Positions 12,201 through 24,434 of a stretch of 64,000 bases of DNA are shown one piece after another. How positions within the stretch are numbered: the stretch's first letter is position 1; every line of letters begins with the position of its first letter. Source of the DNA: Styela clava (taxonomy: Eukaryota > Chordata > Ascidiacea > Stolidobranchia > Styelidae). Under the pieces are notes generated by a model that did no database searches, had not been told where the DNA came from, and saw only the letters and a list, made by a program, of their open reading frames with translations. Position numbers and translations under genes: made by a program. The stretch lies in assembly GCF_964204865.1 (NCBI RefSeq), contig NC_135255.1:18505135-18569134 (forward strand), in the 5' to 3' direction.

Positions 12201-13045
12201 ATTGAATCTGTAACAAAACTGGCACTCCAGAAGTATGTGAAAGTAACTAATTTTGTTCGCCTACTTTACGTCGAGTTCTGTAAAGGGAATGAAGCCCATG
12301 GGCAGGGGCTATGTATTTATTTACCTGGCAAACACAGACAGTCCCCGAACTCGTAGTAGAACTAAAATACAAAAAATCGGAATAAAATTATGGTCTAACC
12401 CTAATCTGGTACACATACTACGGAAGTATATGAAAAAATTTATTAACAAACTAAACTGCAGGGGTCGGCAATCTTTTGTCGCTCGCGGGCCAAAATCAAA
12501 AGTTGCAAGTCATTGGCGGGCCGCACATATTTTCAGAATGTTAAAAATCGAATGGATGACCAATGAATCACATTTTATCACACAGATCAGAAGTTAAATT
12601 TTAAGCAGCGCGCGAAGACTGAACATTTGAATATTTTTTGCGCCAATAAATCATTTGCACTTAGCATCAACTTTTCTGCGTTTTGTTGTCATTTGGCTAA
12701 ATTATAATTGAATTATAGGCTCACTAAACGAGTAATTGTGAAATATATACTTGTTACGTTTTAATATAATTTAGTCTATATGTAAATTCTTTTGCGTAAA
12801 GAATATAATCGACAAAACAGCTATAATTCGTTACTATAATTCAGTGGAGCGTCGCGGGCCGGATCCGGCACGCGGGCTGTAGGTTGCCGACCCCTGAACT
12901 AAAGGGACGTTCCATCTGTCAACAATATATCGCAGACTGACATTTGTTCTGTAAAATATAGGGTGATACAAAAAACTCGAACTATTCTTTGGCAGTTTGT
13001 TACATAGTTTAAGTACTTACCTATCAATAAAGGAATCCCAAACAT
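9276..13045 (-). CDS. R3: CUB transmembrane receptor with transposon-truncated tail (mosaic)
   Basis: Exons on the minus strand: signal 13045-13021 (MFGIPLLI; an in-frame ATG lies upstream at 13084), CUB first half 12006-11824, CUB second half 11375-11133, Thr-rich stalk plus TM 10019-9818, tail 9435-9276. This gives 270 residues. The CUB hallmark GSIQSPNYPERF, a conserved Cys-x-x-W-like NCRTW and the end FQIDYEYLPC are clear. The TM (VIAIVLGILLLVVLIALFVL) and tail start (YRRINRQLQEQL) are type B, unlike the type-A ectodomain. The tail runs into hAT-like sequence (about 9290-9350) and ends soon after; its only tyrosines are in RYRR, NYILF and near the end, and the family YSVV and YTM motifs are absent. 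The exon-2 acceptor is uncertain: the stronger site at 12065 has the wrong phase for this signal exon. Confidence 0.6.
10243..10600 (+). repeat. Tetranucleotide-ended repeat (family F) in R3 intron 3
   Basis: Contains a TGTC run (about 10288-10325), then ATATCTCACGAAAGCGGG and TATCGATCGATAAGTC. Similar sequence, inverted, occurs at 26893-27182 and 27958-28246, with fragments near 43995 and 63755. The edges are approximate. Confidence 0.5.
12221..12428 (-). mobile_element. MITE family A in R3 intron 1
   Basis: Inverted copy: starts GGCACTCCAGAAGTATGTG and ends CACATACTACGGAAGTA, with the GGCGAACAAAA and GTTCGGGGACTGT blocks reversed inside. Confidence 0.7.
12457..12896. mobile_element. hAT-type MITE, 440 bp, in R3 intron 1
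   Basis: The ends are inverted repeats: CAGGGGTCGGCAATC and GGTTGCCGACCCCTG. Flanking 8-mers AACTAAAC (12449-12456) and AACTAAAG (12897-12904) match at 7 of 8. No transposase frame is present. Confidence 0.75.
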
Positions 13046-14656
13046 CTCGTCTCCTAATATCTTCAATTTCAGTATAAATATCATTAAAATCCAATGCCTG
13101 CAAAATTGAATCCAGCTCTCTTTTTAAAACAAACCGCGAAGTAACGGAGCCAATCAAATTAGCGTCATGCACATAAGTAGATTCTGAATTATCTCAATTC
13201 AAATTATATTTCACTGTAAAAAATATACGTATTTTTCATCTGTAAATGCCCTGCGATTTTGCATGCTTATAAAAAAGATTGATTGCTTTTTACCTTTACA
13301 GTTAGTTGATTTTCGCAAATATTTAGGTTAGATAAACTACTTTCTTGAGTAGGTATCTTAGTAAGGTGAGTATCCCACAATGTGACGTATGCATATGCAT
13401 GTCATATATCCTTTCTATATTATATAATGAGGTATCATATGATGCCTCGTGTCGTGGGCGAGCATATTAAATAACCTATTTTAATCATACTATAGGTACA
13501 TTCAAATTGGTAAATGATTTCCAAATAATAAACTAATACGTGCAATCACAAGTTGCCCATTCATCATGCATCAATAATTAGGTATCATAGGATAGCACTC
13601 TACGACCTTATGACTCGGTACTTTGAGTTGGCCCAAACATCTAATTTAAGGCGCTCGTACATGAACGTGATTGATGGCGATTATTAATTAATTAATTAAG
13701 TTTGCACACATACGCCCCAACATTATCCCGCTTTAAAATTCGTTCCTTTTCGTTTAAACACAGCAGCCTTTTATAGTTGCTTGAGCCAGTAACCAGTAAC
13801 TCGGAGCAAGTTAAATCTGAGTCATACGCATGAAGTGGTTCCAAATTAATTGAATTCAAATTCTATTTTACTGTAGAAATTATTAGTGTTTTTCACCGAT
13901 AATTGACATGTGATTTTGCAGGCTAATACAAATGATTGATTACTGTTCGCCTTCACCAAAATCCATAGAATATTTTCAATTTTACGGGGTGTCTTGCGGG
14001 TGCTCGATATTTCATTCTAAATTTTTATGCTTTGTTTTATACATCGTGTCCATATATTTCTAGTTTCATTGAAAATCAGTGCAATGATTACAAATCACCG
14101 AAACTAATGATTGGACCCATATTCTGAAAAATATTGTATAAACGTGATGTGTGTTTATGCCGGTATCGAGAGAATATTTTCCCTGATAGTAGGGCAATTA
14201 AAAGTAACAAGCAGAAAATCCGAATTCATTATTTGTTCTGGCTTGAGCAGGGTTGGTCCTGCCGATTTGAGCCGGGTTCGTGGCATGCCTCATCTATGTA
14301 TTAATGACGCATACCATAATAAGCAGTATCGTACCTACCGTAAGTAATAAGCAGCAGTTGATAGCATTATATAATGTTACATCGTTAGATTTTCTTACCA
14401 CAATGTAACTATGTTTAATAGCAGGTTCATGTTAATTCAACTCCTAAAACAATTTGGTTCGTTTCTCTTGCAGAAATCAGTCTTCAGTTACTTGAAAATT
14501 TGAAATTGACTGGTCTATCATTTTTGTTAATATTTCAATTTTCTTCACATTGTTAAATTTGAACAAGGTACTATATTAAGCAGCCACTATATATATTGAA
14601 AATAACATAATTGTAACAGAATCTCTCTAGTCTAGCATTGTCTACTCACTGTATCA

Positions 14657-14757
14657 CACCTTGGGTGAGGTGGTGGGGCTTGGACTTAAACGCAAGAATT
14701 TCGAACTACGATACCAACGTAGTTAAGTCTAACGCTTTAACCACTATCAATGGCTCC
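14657..14757 (-). repeat. tRNA-derived SINE-like relic
   Basis: Read on the minus strand it resembles a decayed tRNA: GGAGCC start, A-box-like ATAGTGGTTAAAGCG, an anticodon-stem-like stretch and B-box-like AGTTCGAAATTC. No cloverleaf can be trusted, so this is called a relic and not a tRNA gene. Confidence 0.35.
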
Positions 14758-14989
14758 AATAGGATAAAGTTTATTTTTCCAACAACATAGTAAAATGATC
14801 CAAATCCAATAAAGTAGTAATTTACAGTAGTATAATTTTATTCTACTTATTTTTAACTTTCAAATTGCAGAATTGTTTTAAGTTGAGACGTAACGCCATG
14901 ACCTAACGCAATATTGTGCGCAGATTTATAGGAAACTATTCCTGAAACTCAACCTGACAAGCTTTAATTACTTTTTTGCTTAAAATCTT

Positions 14990-15245
14990 TCTATCCAGAT
15001 GAGCCGATTCGGATATTTTGTACAAAGCTCCGCCAACGCTCAAAATAAGAAAATTAGTAATTATCTAATCAGGGTCTGGAAATGCAATTTTTCAAAACAT
15101 TCCTTACCTCTAGACTGGATAAATACTAATTTTTTATTTAAAAACGTGGCGGTAGTGTTTTTTTCAAATCTAACATTTTTTTTCAGGGCTTTATACAAAA
15201 GATCCCCCTATTCTATGCAAGCGTGTCTGCGCATGCTTGGGATCC
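14990..15245 (+). repeat. Dispersed duplicate of 18350-18610
   Basis: Both copies share GCCAACGCTCAAA-like sequence, CTAATTTnTTATTT, TTTTTCAAATCT and GGGCTTTnTACAAAAGATCCC in the same order. No coding sense was recognised. The right copy lies between the two relic exons of R4. Confidence 0.5.
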
Positions 15246-18130
15246 TTCAACAAATAATCTTTCCAGTGTAAGTTAATATACTTTACATTACTTGTACACG
15301 TTGATAAAACAAATCGCTGTCTTATTAAAATTTTTCGATCACATGTCTTCCGAACACTGAGATTAAGCAACTCGAACGTCACATCTTCTGTGTAATGTTT
15401 GAAAGGTACTTGGGAAATGAACCACAATTAGCATAACTCGTGAGATGACTAACATACTTTCGATGCGTCTATAGTGCGTAGTTAATAACAAAACAAGCAT
15501 CCTTAAACTTCCCAGAATTGTCAAACATTACGTATCTTAGCTATTAGTTGGGATTACGCGAGACCAACTACTTTTCCTTGCTCCATGCCTTTGTGCAAAT
15601 GGATCCGTGTAAACTATATTGCAAGGATGCTCTAGGAAGTTTAAAGATATCTATTCTGTTGTGCATTCTATTGCTTTTCTTGTCTTTGTTGAAATATGCT
15701 TGTCTGACCTAGGTTAAACAAAACGTTACATATCAGTCAGTAATTTATTTTTTTCACCATGCTGAAAATACGAACTATAGTATACATACACAAATTAAAG
15801 GAAATATAAAAATTGCATTCCAGGGTGAAAGGAGACGCCGAAAACCAATACTGGTGATCGAGCCGCGGCACCCTTGAGGAAGAAATGCATGTAAAGACTC
15901 TTGTACTTGAACGTATAAGGCCCGAATGTTGTAAATTTCCAATATATGTTTTTGTTTGATAATGACCAATGTATGAATGTCATAAAAGCGATTTAGTATT
16001 TTGTACGTTATCGAATTTTGTAAAATAATTCTGCAAAATAATTCATTCCAAACTTTGTTGTGCTAAGGGTTTGAATTGCACAACATAAGAGTATTCTACC
16101 TCTTCTTTTCTACGTAATCCTCCATTGAGTTGTTGGCCTAGTAACAAAGTCTATTAAATGTAACTGGGCCACATAAAAAAAAGTAATCGCCGACCCCTAG
16201 TTTGCTCATACAGAGTTAAAGTCTGGAGAAAAGTCTGTACTATGGAATATTATAACACGTGATATTTCGCAATAAAGTCGCATTCAATCACGAGTCTCCA
16301 CTTTTTGACTGCCTATGACGTGGTTAGTGTAAATTAACTGGACGAAACCGCAACTTGATATCACAGACGACGCTTCCGCGTTTCCCTGGAATTAGTAATA
16401 ACAAAGGATGCAAAATACATTACTATAGACTGTAATTATTATACGGAAACTCTAAAAGCAGATTTTTTATTTTTCGGTCTAGACTGATCAGCATCACATA
16501 TAATAGGCGGTAAATGGACATGGCTCCGTGAGACAATCTTACAAATTGCGATTACTCTTGTTCGAATAATTGACTCTACGAAATGTTCTCGTTGTGTGCC
16601 TTACAAGTACAACCTTACCCACATATCGTTGTCACTAAAATAGTTTCCAAGAGGATGATGGTCAGCTGGGAAAGTACTCAAAAGTATTAACAAAAACAAA
16701 TTACCAAAAAAAAAAAAAAATGGAAGTTGGATCGGATAACAGCAGGTCCATAATGTTAGCTCGAACAAATATCAGTGGTTTCAGTTTTCCAGTTACCGAA
16801 ATATAAGGAATGGACTAGAATAATGTGGAAACTTCCACTGTTTATCTGCGAGTATCTGCTTTTATCGTGTTTAAAAAAGCATCAGATACGTTTCATTAAT
16901 TGCTTTTATAGGATGGTAGAGTATGATATATAGATCAGTGTCTGAAATGCATTTGAGACATATTAATTTTATTTCCTTATTCATTGGTATTGGAAATTCG
17001 TGTGATTACGCATTGGTTGTCGCCTGGAAAAGCATATTCGGGGACGCAAAAACGAAACCCAGGTCATTTGAAACACATTCCAAAAGCACGGGTTTTCAAA
17101 TTTTTGGTGTTATGGTGCCAGTGAAGCGGTTGGCTATTATTTACGGAATGCATTAAAATAAAAACAAAAAAACACATTGTTATTATCCGAATAAATTAAA
17201 GCAAGGCGTTAACATTCAGACGCTGCCATTGTCAAATTTTATCAATGCCGATATTGTTTCTTTGGACATTCACAAAAATAACCAAGTCGATAATAAGTAA
17301 ACGAATAGCTCGTTTTTCTCACGGATCTCTGAGGCTCCGTATGCAGTACTTTGAATACCTATGTTCTAGATTATGATGCGGTACGTTTTTGTCGGTGGGC
17401 CATATCACCAATTTTCAGACATCGAGTTGGGTCACACAAAAAAATTATTTCTTTTGCTTACACAACGAATTACAGTAATAAAGGTATCGGGCAAAATTAC
17501 GAAAGATTTAACGCAGCGAAAAGAGCAAAAAAATGTACTTTTACCCATATGCCCTATGGGGGGGGGGGGGGGGGATCTGAGTTTTGAGAGGGACCACACA
17601 ATACGGCTTGGCGAATTGAGTCGTGGCCCACGGGCCGCCTGTTGTCCTGTTCTTATTGGAAAAGAACTTTCGTACTAAGCGTCCTAGATTACCAAAACTT
17701 TTGGGTACAATCATAGAAAAAAAGAGTTCAAGTGTTTAGAGAAGTTCATTTTAGTAATAAAAGTATAGGTTCTATTTTTGATAACCCCGTACATAAATTT
17801 CACAGCATTTTTTTTTCACAGCACTTTCTTTCCGTGAAATGATAAATCTGCATTGGAAGAACGGGCACAAAAATTTTTATGAATCCATATGAATATATTA
17901 GTAATTATACCGGGCTTCTTTATTATATTAATTCAGCCACGCCCATAATAAATCGTTAACAACCTTGTCCTCGATCGTCTTATATTTAAACTCATTACAG
18001 CCTTTCCCTGTCTCCAATAATAAAACGTGATATGTAATTAAGCTCATTTCATCAAGATTGTTTCATAGGAAGTACAGTAAAACTAACTATAAAATATTCA
18101 GTGTTAAATTATACAATTGTACTTATGTAG

Positions 18131-19533
18131 GTTATAAAATCACCACGTCGAAAGCATACACTAAACCCGGAGAGAATCGACTCCAACCACTTCTGTGCAA
18201 CCCACATATTCCATATCCACCGCATTCTCTGGGATATCAAATCAGTTTCAGGATACGTCCGTTGATCGCTTACTCACTATAGTTTTTGGAATTTTACTCG
18301 GCATAGTTTTGATGGTTTTGCTTTGGTTGCCGTGAGGTGTTGGTATATTATCAATTTTCGGATCTTTTGCACCAATCCCCCGACAACGCTCAAACTAATA
18401 AATTAAGTAATTATCCAGTTACCGTTATGAATGGAGATTGCTCTGGAAATTCAAATGTTTAAATCATTCCCATCCCAATTGGATAATTACTAATTTGTTA
18501 TTTTAAAACGTTGGGTGGGGGTGGGGGGTGTTTTTCTCAAATCTCACATTTTTGCATTGGTGCCGGGGGCTTTGTACAAAAGATCCCGCTGTTCTTTTTC
18601 CCCAATGATGCTTATCCGTTCAATTCAGGTTCTCAACCAGTGGGCCACAGACCTATTAGAAAATGCTAGAGTTGTTGATAAAGTTAGTTAAAATTGATGA
18701 TTAGTAACAATTGATGATGATGTTTTTTGTTACAGGGTAGTTTTCCCTTACTTATTATTAAAGTGAAAGTGTCTATTTTTGCAGGAGGAATTCTATGTTT
18801 TTCTTAAAGTTTTTTTCCAAACTCGAAAGAGTTAGTTGGCCACAGAATTTTTGTCCAACGAAAATGGGACACGAAAGAAAAAGGTTGAGAACCACTGCTA
18901 GTTTTAAGTAATTGGAACTAGTATATGATATACGGTGCTATATTTTGCCAACATTATAGGATCAAATAACATCGCATTAATATTGTTGTTTCTGTAACTT
19001 ACCTGTACGGTGATTATGCCTTACTTTAATTAAGCAAAGTTTGATTGAAACCCGAATATCAGATTTTGATGTTGGGCGTTTTTTCTTTAAAGGAGTAAAA
19101 GGTGTTATATCTATTATTAAGAACAGGATTGTTTTAAATATCATATTGTAAAATTAACATTCTCTATCATACGTATGAATAGCAATCAGATATTCTTGAA
19201 TTGAATTAGCAACTAACCTTGAAAGCGTGTGCTGTGTGTTGCAATAAAATTACTATTTCTTTATTCAGATGCCAAATGGTCAATCGCCAATTACAAATAC
19301 TGCAAAATGAGAAGCATGGACAATCTACAAATATGGAAACAACGGAAGAAGGTGAAAATCGGCACTCATTCAAATTAGCCTGACCCACTGGTAGAATAAA
19401 CTGCTCCGAAACCAGCAACGTTACAAACCAAAGAAACGAACATACAATTTATAGTGTTATTAATAAACAAGCAAAACAAAACAACGTGAAATCTGAGCAA
19501 AAGATTGTTGTCAACGAAATATATAATATGTAG
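18131..19533 (+). pseudogene. R4: receptor relic, TM and tail exons
   Basis: Relic TM exon about 18131-18336: after TATGTAG| comes decayed stalk sequence like that of R7, then a helix frame (LLTIVFGILLGIVLMVLLW) ending in a stop just before an AG|GT donor position; the stalk and helix are in different frames. Tail exon 19269-19533, after TTTATTCAG: one long frame beginning RCQMVNRQLQILQNEK, interrupted by a single TGA at 19381-19383, then continuing in the same frame through HTIYSVINKQAKQ to VVNEIYNM and TAG. The tail joins the YSVV/NKQAK motif of R5-R7 to the VVNELYTM end of type-A tails. No CUB exons were found upstream. Confidence 0.6.
18626..18897. mobile_element. hAT-type MITE between R4 exons
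   Basis: Ends are CAGGTTCTCAACCAGTGG and GGTTGAGAACCACTG, inverted relative to each other, as in hAT non-autonomous elements. No clear 8-bp target duplication is visible. Confidence 0.6.
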
Positions 19534-21654
19534 TGAGGCTGGGTGATCGCAACAAAACACCATAAATTAGAGGTGCACAAAATGTGGCACTCGTGTCCAA
19601 TATGGCGGGCCATATTTTAGAACGTGGCACGCCACATGTTCGAACGTGGCACGCAAACGGCTTGGTAAAAAATCATTCTAGTATTTATAAAAAAAATCCT
19701 ATTATCTCACGTTTATACCAAAATAAACTTATATCACCATCAAAAACGTTTTTAAGGCAATAGTTTTAGAGGACATCGAAACTACCGGAGTGATGGTAAT
19801 TCGTTTTTGTTTGTTCGTGTTTTACGGAAATCCGTATGCAATACGAACAATTATTCAAACGTGGCGTGGCACGCAACAAGATAGTTTTAAATAATAATAA
19901 ATCTAAATCCCCCGAACTATATGCGGATTGAAGTCAAACAGTAATTTGAATAATTGGCGAAGTGGAATTATTAAAATTTTATGTATATTGTTACAGTTCA
20001 ATTTTAAAAGTTGGTAAGCGTAATATCGGACTATGCATGGTTGCCCTAAACGTCAGTTTCAAATATATGAGTCAGCGGGACATGCGATGAATATCATTCT
20101 CATTATATTGTTTGCGCATCTTTCCTGAAACACAATTGCCTCATATTTTGAAGTTGCAATACCAAAATGTTGAATTACCATGCTATAAATTCAAGGGCCT
20201 ACTACTTGCAAAAGAGCTAAGAATTAGGTAACTCAATTACAAACCATCTGTATAACATGTGAAACATATCAAAGACATTAGTGAATAAATGTTATATATT
20301 GACTTGAATATGAACAATTATCTTGCATTTCTCTTCTATTAATTACAATTTTATAAGCAGGTGGAGTTTGTGAGCAGTTGGGTTTATTCATTTTCATTTC
20401 ACATGCTTCTTTGGCACGAAATGTATATTTGGATAGTTTTTTATTAGTTTGTTTTGCTGTTAGTATTTTACTTCTTATTGTTATAAAAATATTTTCTCTT
20501 CAACTACTGGGGTGATTGCTTTAAAATTTTTAGTGGTTTAGGATCATATTTCTCGCTAAAGGGCTATTATTTTCATTTATTTCAAAAATTTCTGTGGTCT
20601 CTATGGATTCAGTTTTATGTGTAAGATGATCGAAATTAAAAATTGCGCACCTTGTGGCGTTCCGCTTTCGCGAAAGTTGATATCTGGTACCGGTAGTCTA
20701 CTGTGACAGATTGCATACCCGTATTACTTCGTTTTGGGGTTTCGTGTCCATAAATTTGAGCATCGCTCTCTTGTTTACAACGACTGCTATAACACTTTAA
20801 TGCAAATCACATTATCTGCTCATTACTTTCTATGTATTTTTTTACAAGTATACTGTGAATCATTTTTGCAAGAATCTGGAACGCTCAATTGAGGACGAAT
20901 TTTTTCCTCAGGAGATCTGACACTGGCTGCTAGCTAAATGTATAAATATTCCAAACATTTAATTCTGGTTCTATGGCACACACACTAGAGATGCTATATT
21001 AAGTTGATGGCATTCATTTTACAGTTTTATAGATTGCTATGTTTTATCGAGCAAAATTCTACTTTGCGTATATTTAATGAGAGCCTACGGTGGAAGTGGA
21101 ACGCAGTGTATTATACGAACATTCGAATCCAATAGGTGACGAATTTGATCTATTATATTTCCATAGACACAACATCCACATGAACTGTGAATGACTTCCA
21201 CGTATCGCAAACTTCCTTGTGTGATGCCACCGCTCAACGTTTCTAGTGTTCTCATTTTACTCGTTATATTGATATTCGTTGTATTCCAGTGGTAAGGTTA
21301 AGAGATGTAATATGTTTTTGATTTATATCCAAGGGAAAATGGTACCAATAAGACAAATAGAGGAGCACTGTATTTTGTCGGCTTACGAATTCGTCCGAGT
21401 ATAGCATTATCGCAATAGTTGAGCTTTATAGTTTCGTAGGCGTAAGAGCTGTACTTTCATTTTTTGAAACGGGTAATGGCACAAATTGATGGCTTACCAA
21501 TTTGTCCGGATATAGCAAGAACTAAATCATAGAACATTACAGTTTCATAGACGTATTGTACCTTCATTTTTGAAAGGAGTCCTAGTATCACTAACAGTGT
21601 TGACCAGTTTTGCAAATAAAAAATGTCGGAGCCAAACTTTATGGAAATGGCAAC

Positions 21655-21902
21655 TACCGTGTTTCCCCGAAACTAAGACTTGCCTAAACTTTAAAAATGA
21701 TTTTATTATTATAAGTCCTCTCCTAAAAATAAGACCTAGTCGATAACGCGATTTTTTTTTAAATAAAACTCGTAATTATCTACTTTTTAATTTTAAATTT
21801 GATAAATGAAAATAAAAAGCCATCCCCTAAATTAAGCCCTAGTGTTATGTTTCCGAAGAAAATTGAAATAAGACTTGAAGTGTCTTTCGGGGAAACACGG
21901 TA
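21655..21902. mobile_element. MITE with TACCGTGTTTCCCCGAAA ends
   Basis: Left end TACCGTGTTTCCCCGAAA is mirrored by TTTCGGGGAAACACGGTA at the right. The interior has ATAAGACC-like sequence near both ends. About 248 bp and non-coding. A decayed relative lies near 42063. Confidence 0.7.
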
Positions 21903-22114
21903 TGTCGGTCACATGATTTAACAAATCGTAAAAGGCTTGTGCACTAGATTCGTAAATTATCAAAAAGAATGTTACAAACCAATGATTGTTACTGTTTTGC
22001 TATCAAAATATCAGAACCGGATACCGCGCGTGAGGTGACATCCACGAAGAATAATCTCACCTAAAAGGCGGCAATAGCTTTTTGTTTTATTGTTTTAATT
22101 AATATACGTTTATA

Positions 22115-22323
22115 TAGGATGTCCATGAGGTCCTGAAAAATTTTAAAATAGCAAAGGGTATTTATCCATACTATATATTGTTTTGGCCTTCACAGATGTA
22201 TTAAATGAATTAAAAATACTTTAACAATTACTGATTAAAAAACAACAAACCTGGTTAAGATAAATGGAGAACTGACTTCGTAACAAAATTTGAGTTCAAA
22301 AGGGACTTTATAGACACTCTGTA
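22115..22323. mobile_element. MITE family B copy
   Basis: Starts ATAGGATGTCCATGAGG, contains CATATATTGTTTTGGCC, and ends GACTTTATAGACACTCTGTA. Same interior order as 2556-2760. Confidence 0.6.
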
Positions 22324-22505
22324 TTTATTACTAAAGCTGTTTCAGTGCGTTGAAAAACAAAACAGGGTGCTTCGGATAGTTTTCATGGTCTGTAAATTGT
22401 ATATTGGACACGATTTTACCGAACAGTAACTAATGGACTAGTGGTTCCCAACTGACACACATGCTACCTCAGGGATCGACAGAAGCATTTTGGGGTTCAT
22501 GAGCT

Positions 22506-22692
22506 GGTACTCCCGAAGTGTGTGTACCAGGTTAGGGTTAGTGCAGTTCTATGACGAGTTCGGGTATGGTTTGTGTTAGCCAAGTGAAATATACCCCCTA
22601 TCCATATGTTTCAGTCCCTTTACACAATTTGATGTAATATAGGCAAACAAAATTAGTTACCTCCATATTGATACACACCTTTCTGGAGAGCC
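22506..22692 (+). mobile_element. MITE family A copy with internal deletion
   Basis: Starts GGTACTCCCGAAGTGTGTGT and ends CACCTTTCTGGAGAGCCC. The stretch after GGTTAGGGTTAG that normally reads GCCATAATTTTATTCC is deleted. Confidence 0.7.
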
Positions 22693-22705
22693 CTTATTCA
22701 CGAGA

Positions 22706-22710
<5 letters not shown>

Positions 22711-22737
<27 letters not shown>

Positions 22738-22738
22738 G
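22711..22738. repeat. TA dinucleotide microsatellite
   Basis: About thirteen uninterrupted TA units, immediately right of the family A MITE. Confidence 0.9.
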
Positions 22739-23364
22739 AACGAACAGTTTTAAGCACTTGAAAGATTATAGGTTATCATATGATTGTTCTTGAATATATT
22801 ACATTGGGGCCCATCTTGTTTCGTTCTCTATCTAGCTTTACGGGTTCTCAACACATGACTCGACATAACCAACTTATATTATCAGTTAACATAAAAAGCA
22901 CCGCACAGTAGAACAGTTACAAAATGACTACCACGTTTTACAAGGACAATCAAAGACATCAAACACAGGTGGCGCTATAGGGTACATTACGTCATATCGT
23001 AACACATCTATGAGCTCCGAAAATGTATTATGAAAACAGATAGCAAAATGAAACTATTCTCTGTTGTTTTCTAATTTAGACGGCAAAACAAATCCGACTC
23101 TAGAAATCAGAGCATTGGGCAACACGATATCTCATCATATAAACGAATGGTTTTAATCACTTATTCAAAAATTATTCAAGTTTTTGACCAAGTTTAATTG
23201 GACATTTGACACTGGATTGTTCTTGAGTATATTGGATGTGTGAGTAATTTTTGACAGAGTATTTCACATCATCCTACAAAGACGGTCAAGAGTGCAGTTT
23301 ATGAGAAGCATTGTCCCGAGTACATAACACCATTAAGTGGTACAGTTCAAAGCAATCAATAGGG

Positions 23365-23570
23365 GGCGCTCCAGAAGTGTGTGTGTACCAATATGGAGGG
23401 AACTAATTTTGTTCGCCTACTTCACATCAAGTTGTATAAAGGGACTGAATCCTATCGGCAGGGGGTATGTTCATTTGGCTAACACAGACAGTCCCCGAAC
23501 TCGTAAATGAACTAAAAAAAAAAGGAAAATCGGAATAAAATTATGACCTAACACACATTACGGGAGTACG
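23365..23570 (-). mobile_element. MITE family A with target duplication
   Basis: Starts GGCGCTCCAGAAGTGTGTG and ends TTACGGGAGTACG. Flanks read CAATAGGG on the left and CAATAGGA on the right, a 7 of 8 match, supporting an 8-bp target duplication for this family. Confidence 0.75.
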
Positions 23571-23619
23571 CAATAGGATTTATGACCCGGGTTGAGAAAT
23601 TTGGGAACAACTGTCATAA

Positions 23620-24332
23620 ACGAAACTCGTCCAATACTATATTTAGTGACAGTACACATTGTACTGATACTGAAACGCGGGTATATGAAACATTCGAATT
23701 CAGTAGCTGACTATACTCATACTCCTATTGCTTACACCCGACTACATTGAGCGCCTATGACGCATTCTATTATTGCGCATTGCAAAGGATGAGCATTATA
23801 TTACCGCAAACACTCCCCGTTTGATTTTGAAAACCGATGCACATAGTATTGTCGCATTATTCAGAGCGCTTGTACCACAGGAGGTATTTGGTTATGCGAT
23901 CTAAGTGGTTGTGTTATTTTAGTTAAACTAGGATCGGAATTCTATGAGGATATCTTTATAAACAAGTGAACACTTTGAGCAAGTGAGGTCGCGTACCAAA
24001 GTGACACTCTATCGATACTATAGTATATACTGGGGAAAATAAAGAGGATATGATTTTATGTTTACCTAGAGGAGAGAAAAACCGCTAGAGAAGCCAGATA
24101 ATTTGGCAATCACCTGTCTACTGTTGTTTTACTAATTCCGAATCGGAAGAGATACATAGTTGAATTGCCCCTTTTGTCGCGGTAATATAATTCTTCGTAA
24201 ACTATGTAGATCTTCGTGTGTCCATAGGTGGATTAATTAAATATTCCAACACTTACAAGGCAAAGATTTTTCACGATAAAAGTGCCTAAAAGCAAGTAAA
24301 TATTCTTTTTAAAGGTTAATACCAACTAAATA
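23620..24332 (+). repeat. R5 distal upstream region, repeated upstream of R6
   Basis: Blocks about 23627-23740 (TACTATATTTAGTnAnAGTACAC) and about 23763-23880 (ATTCTATTATTGCGCATTGC) recur several times at 28.6-29.7 kb. A third block (about 24085-24170, AATTTGGCAATCAC) recurs near 34838. This marks the 5' flank of the tandem R5-R7 duplication unit. Confidence 0.55.
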
Positions 24333-24434
24333 TTGACGCGTTGACTAACTGCTCCGACGACCCGAGTGATTCTACCTTCATAACTTCGCTGTCGTGAAAC
24401 AAGGGTCATACTTCTGCATTCTCCGATTTGAACG
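24333..24434 (+). promoter_or_regulatory. Conserved proximal 5' flank of R5
   Basis: The 100 bp before the R5 start are shared with R6 (30058-30170) and R7 (35074-35219): ATTGACGCGTTGA, then CTnCnnCGACGACnC, then a (T)TATAA-like stretch and a TTTGAACGATGCAA context at the start. It likely holds the core promoter and 5' UTR; no transcription start can be fixed. Confidence 0.4.

Larger units (their letters stand above)
13085..18130. other. Intergenic stretch with repeats, no gene recognised
   Basis: Contains a local duplication (about 13130-13330 and 13790-13980, sharing CTGTAAAATT-type and GATTTTGCA blocks), a tRNA-derived SINE-like relic, a block repeated at 18350-18610, a hAT end remnant (about 16180-16196, CGCCGACCCCTAG) and a 17-base G run (17558-17574). 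Open frames of 60-100 codons here show no family similarity and no convincing splice partners. Confidence 0.45.
19534..23364. other. Intergenic, transposon-rich, no gene seen
   Basis: Contains repeated GTGGCACGC motifs (about 19570-19870), a local tandem duplication (about 21380-21480 and 21480-21580, both with CCGnnTATAGCA and TTTCATAGnCGTA), three MITEs listed separately and a TA microsatellite. No frame of convincing coding character was found. Confidence 0.5.

Noticed and set aside
14657-14757. Functional tRNA gene
   Set aside because: A- and B-box-like motifs are present but the stems do not pair well; it fits a decayed tRNA-derived SINE better.
17558-17574. Homopolymer G and C runs (also 40233-40269 and 49999-50014) as signals
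   Set aside because: They are isolated simple runs with no conserved context; their lengths may also be affected by sequencing error.
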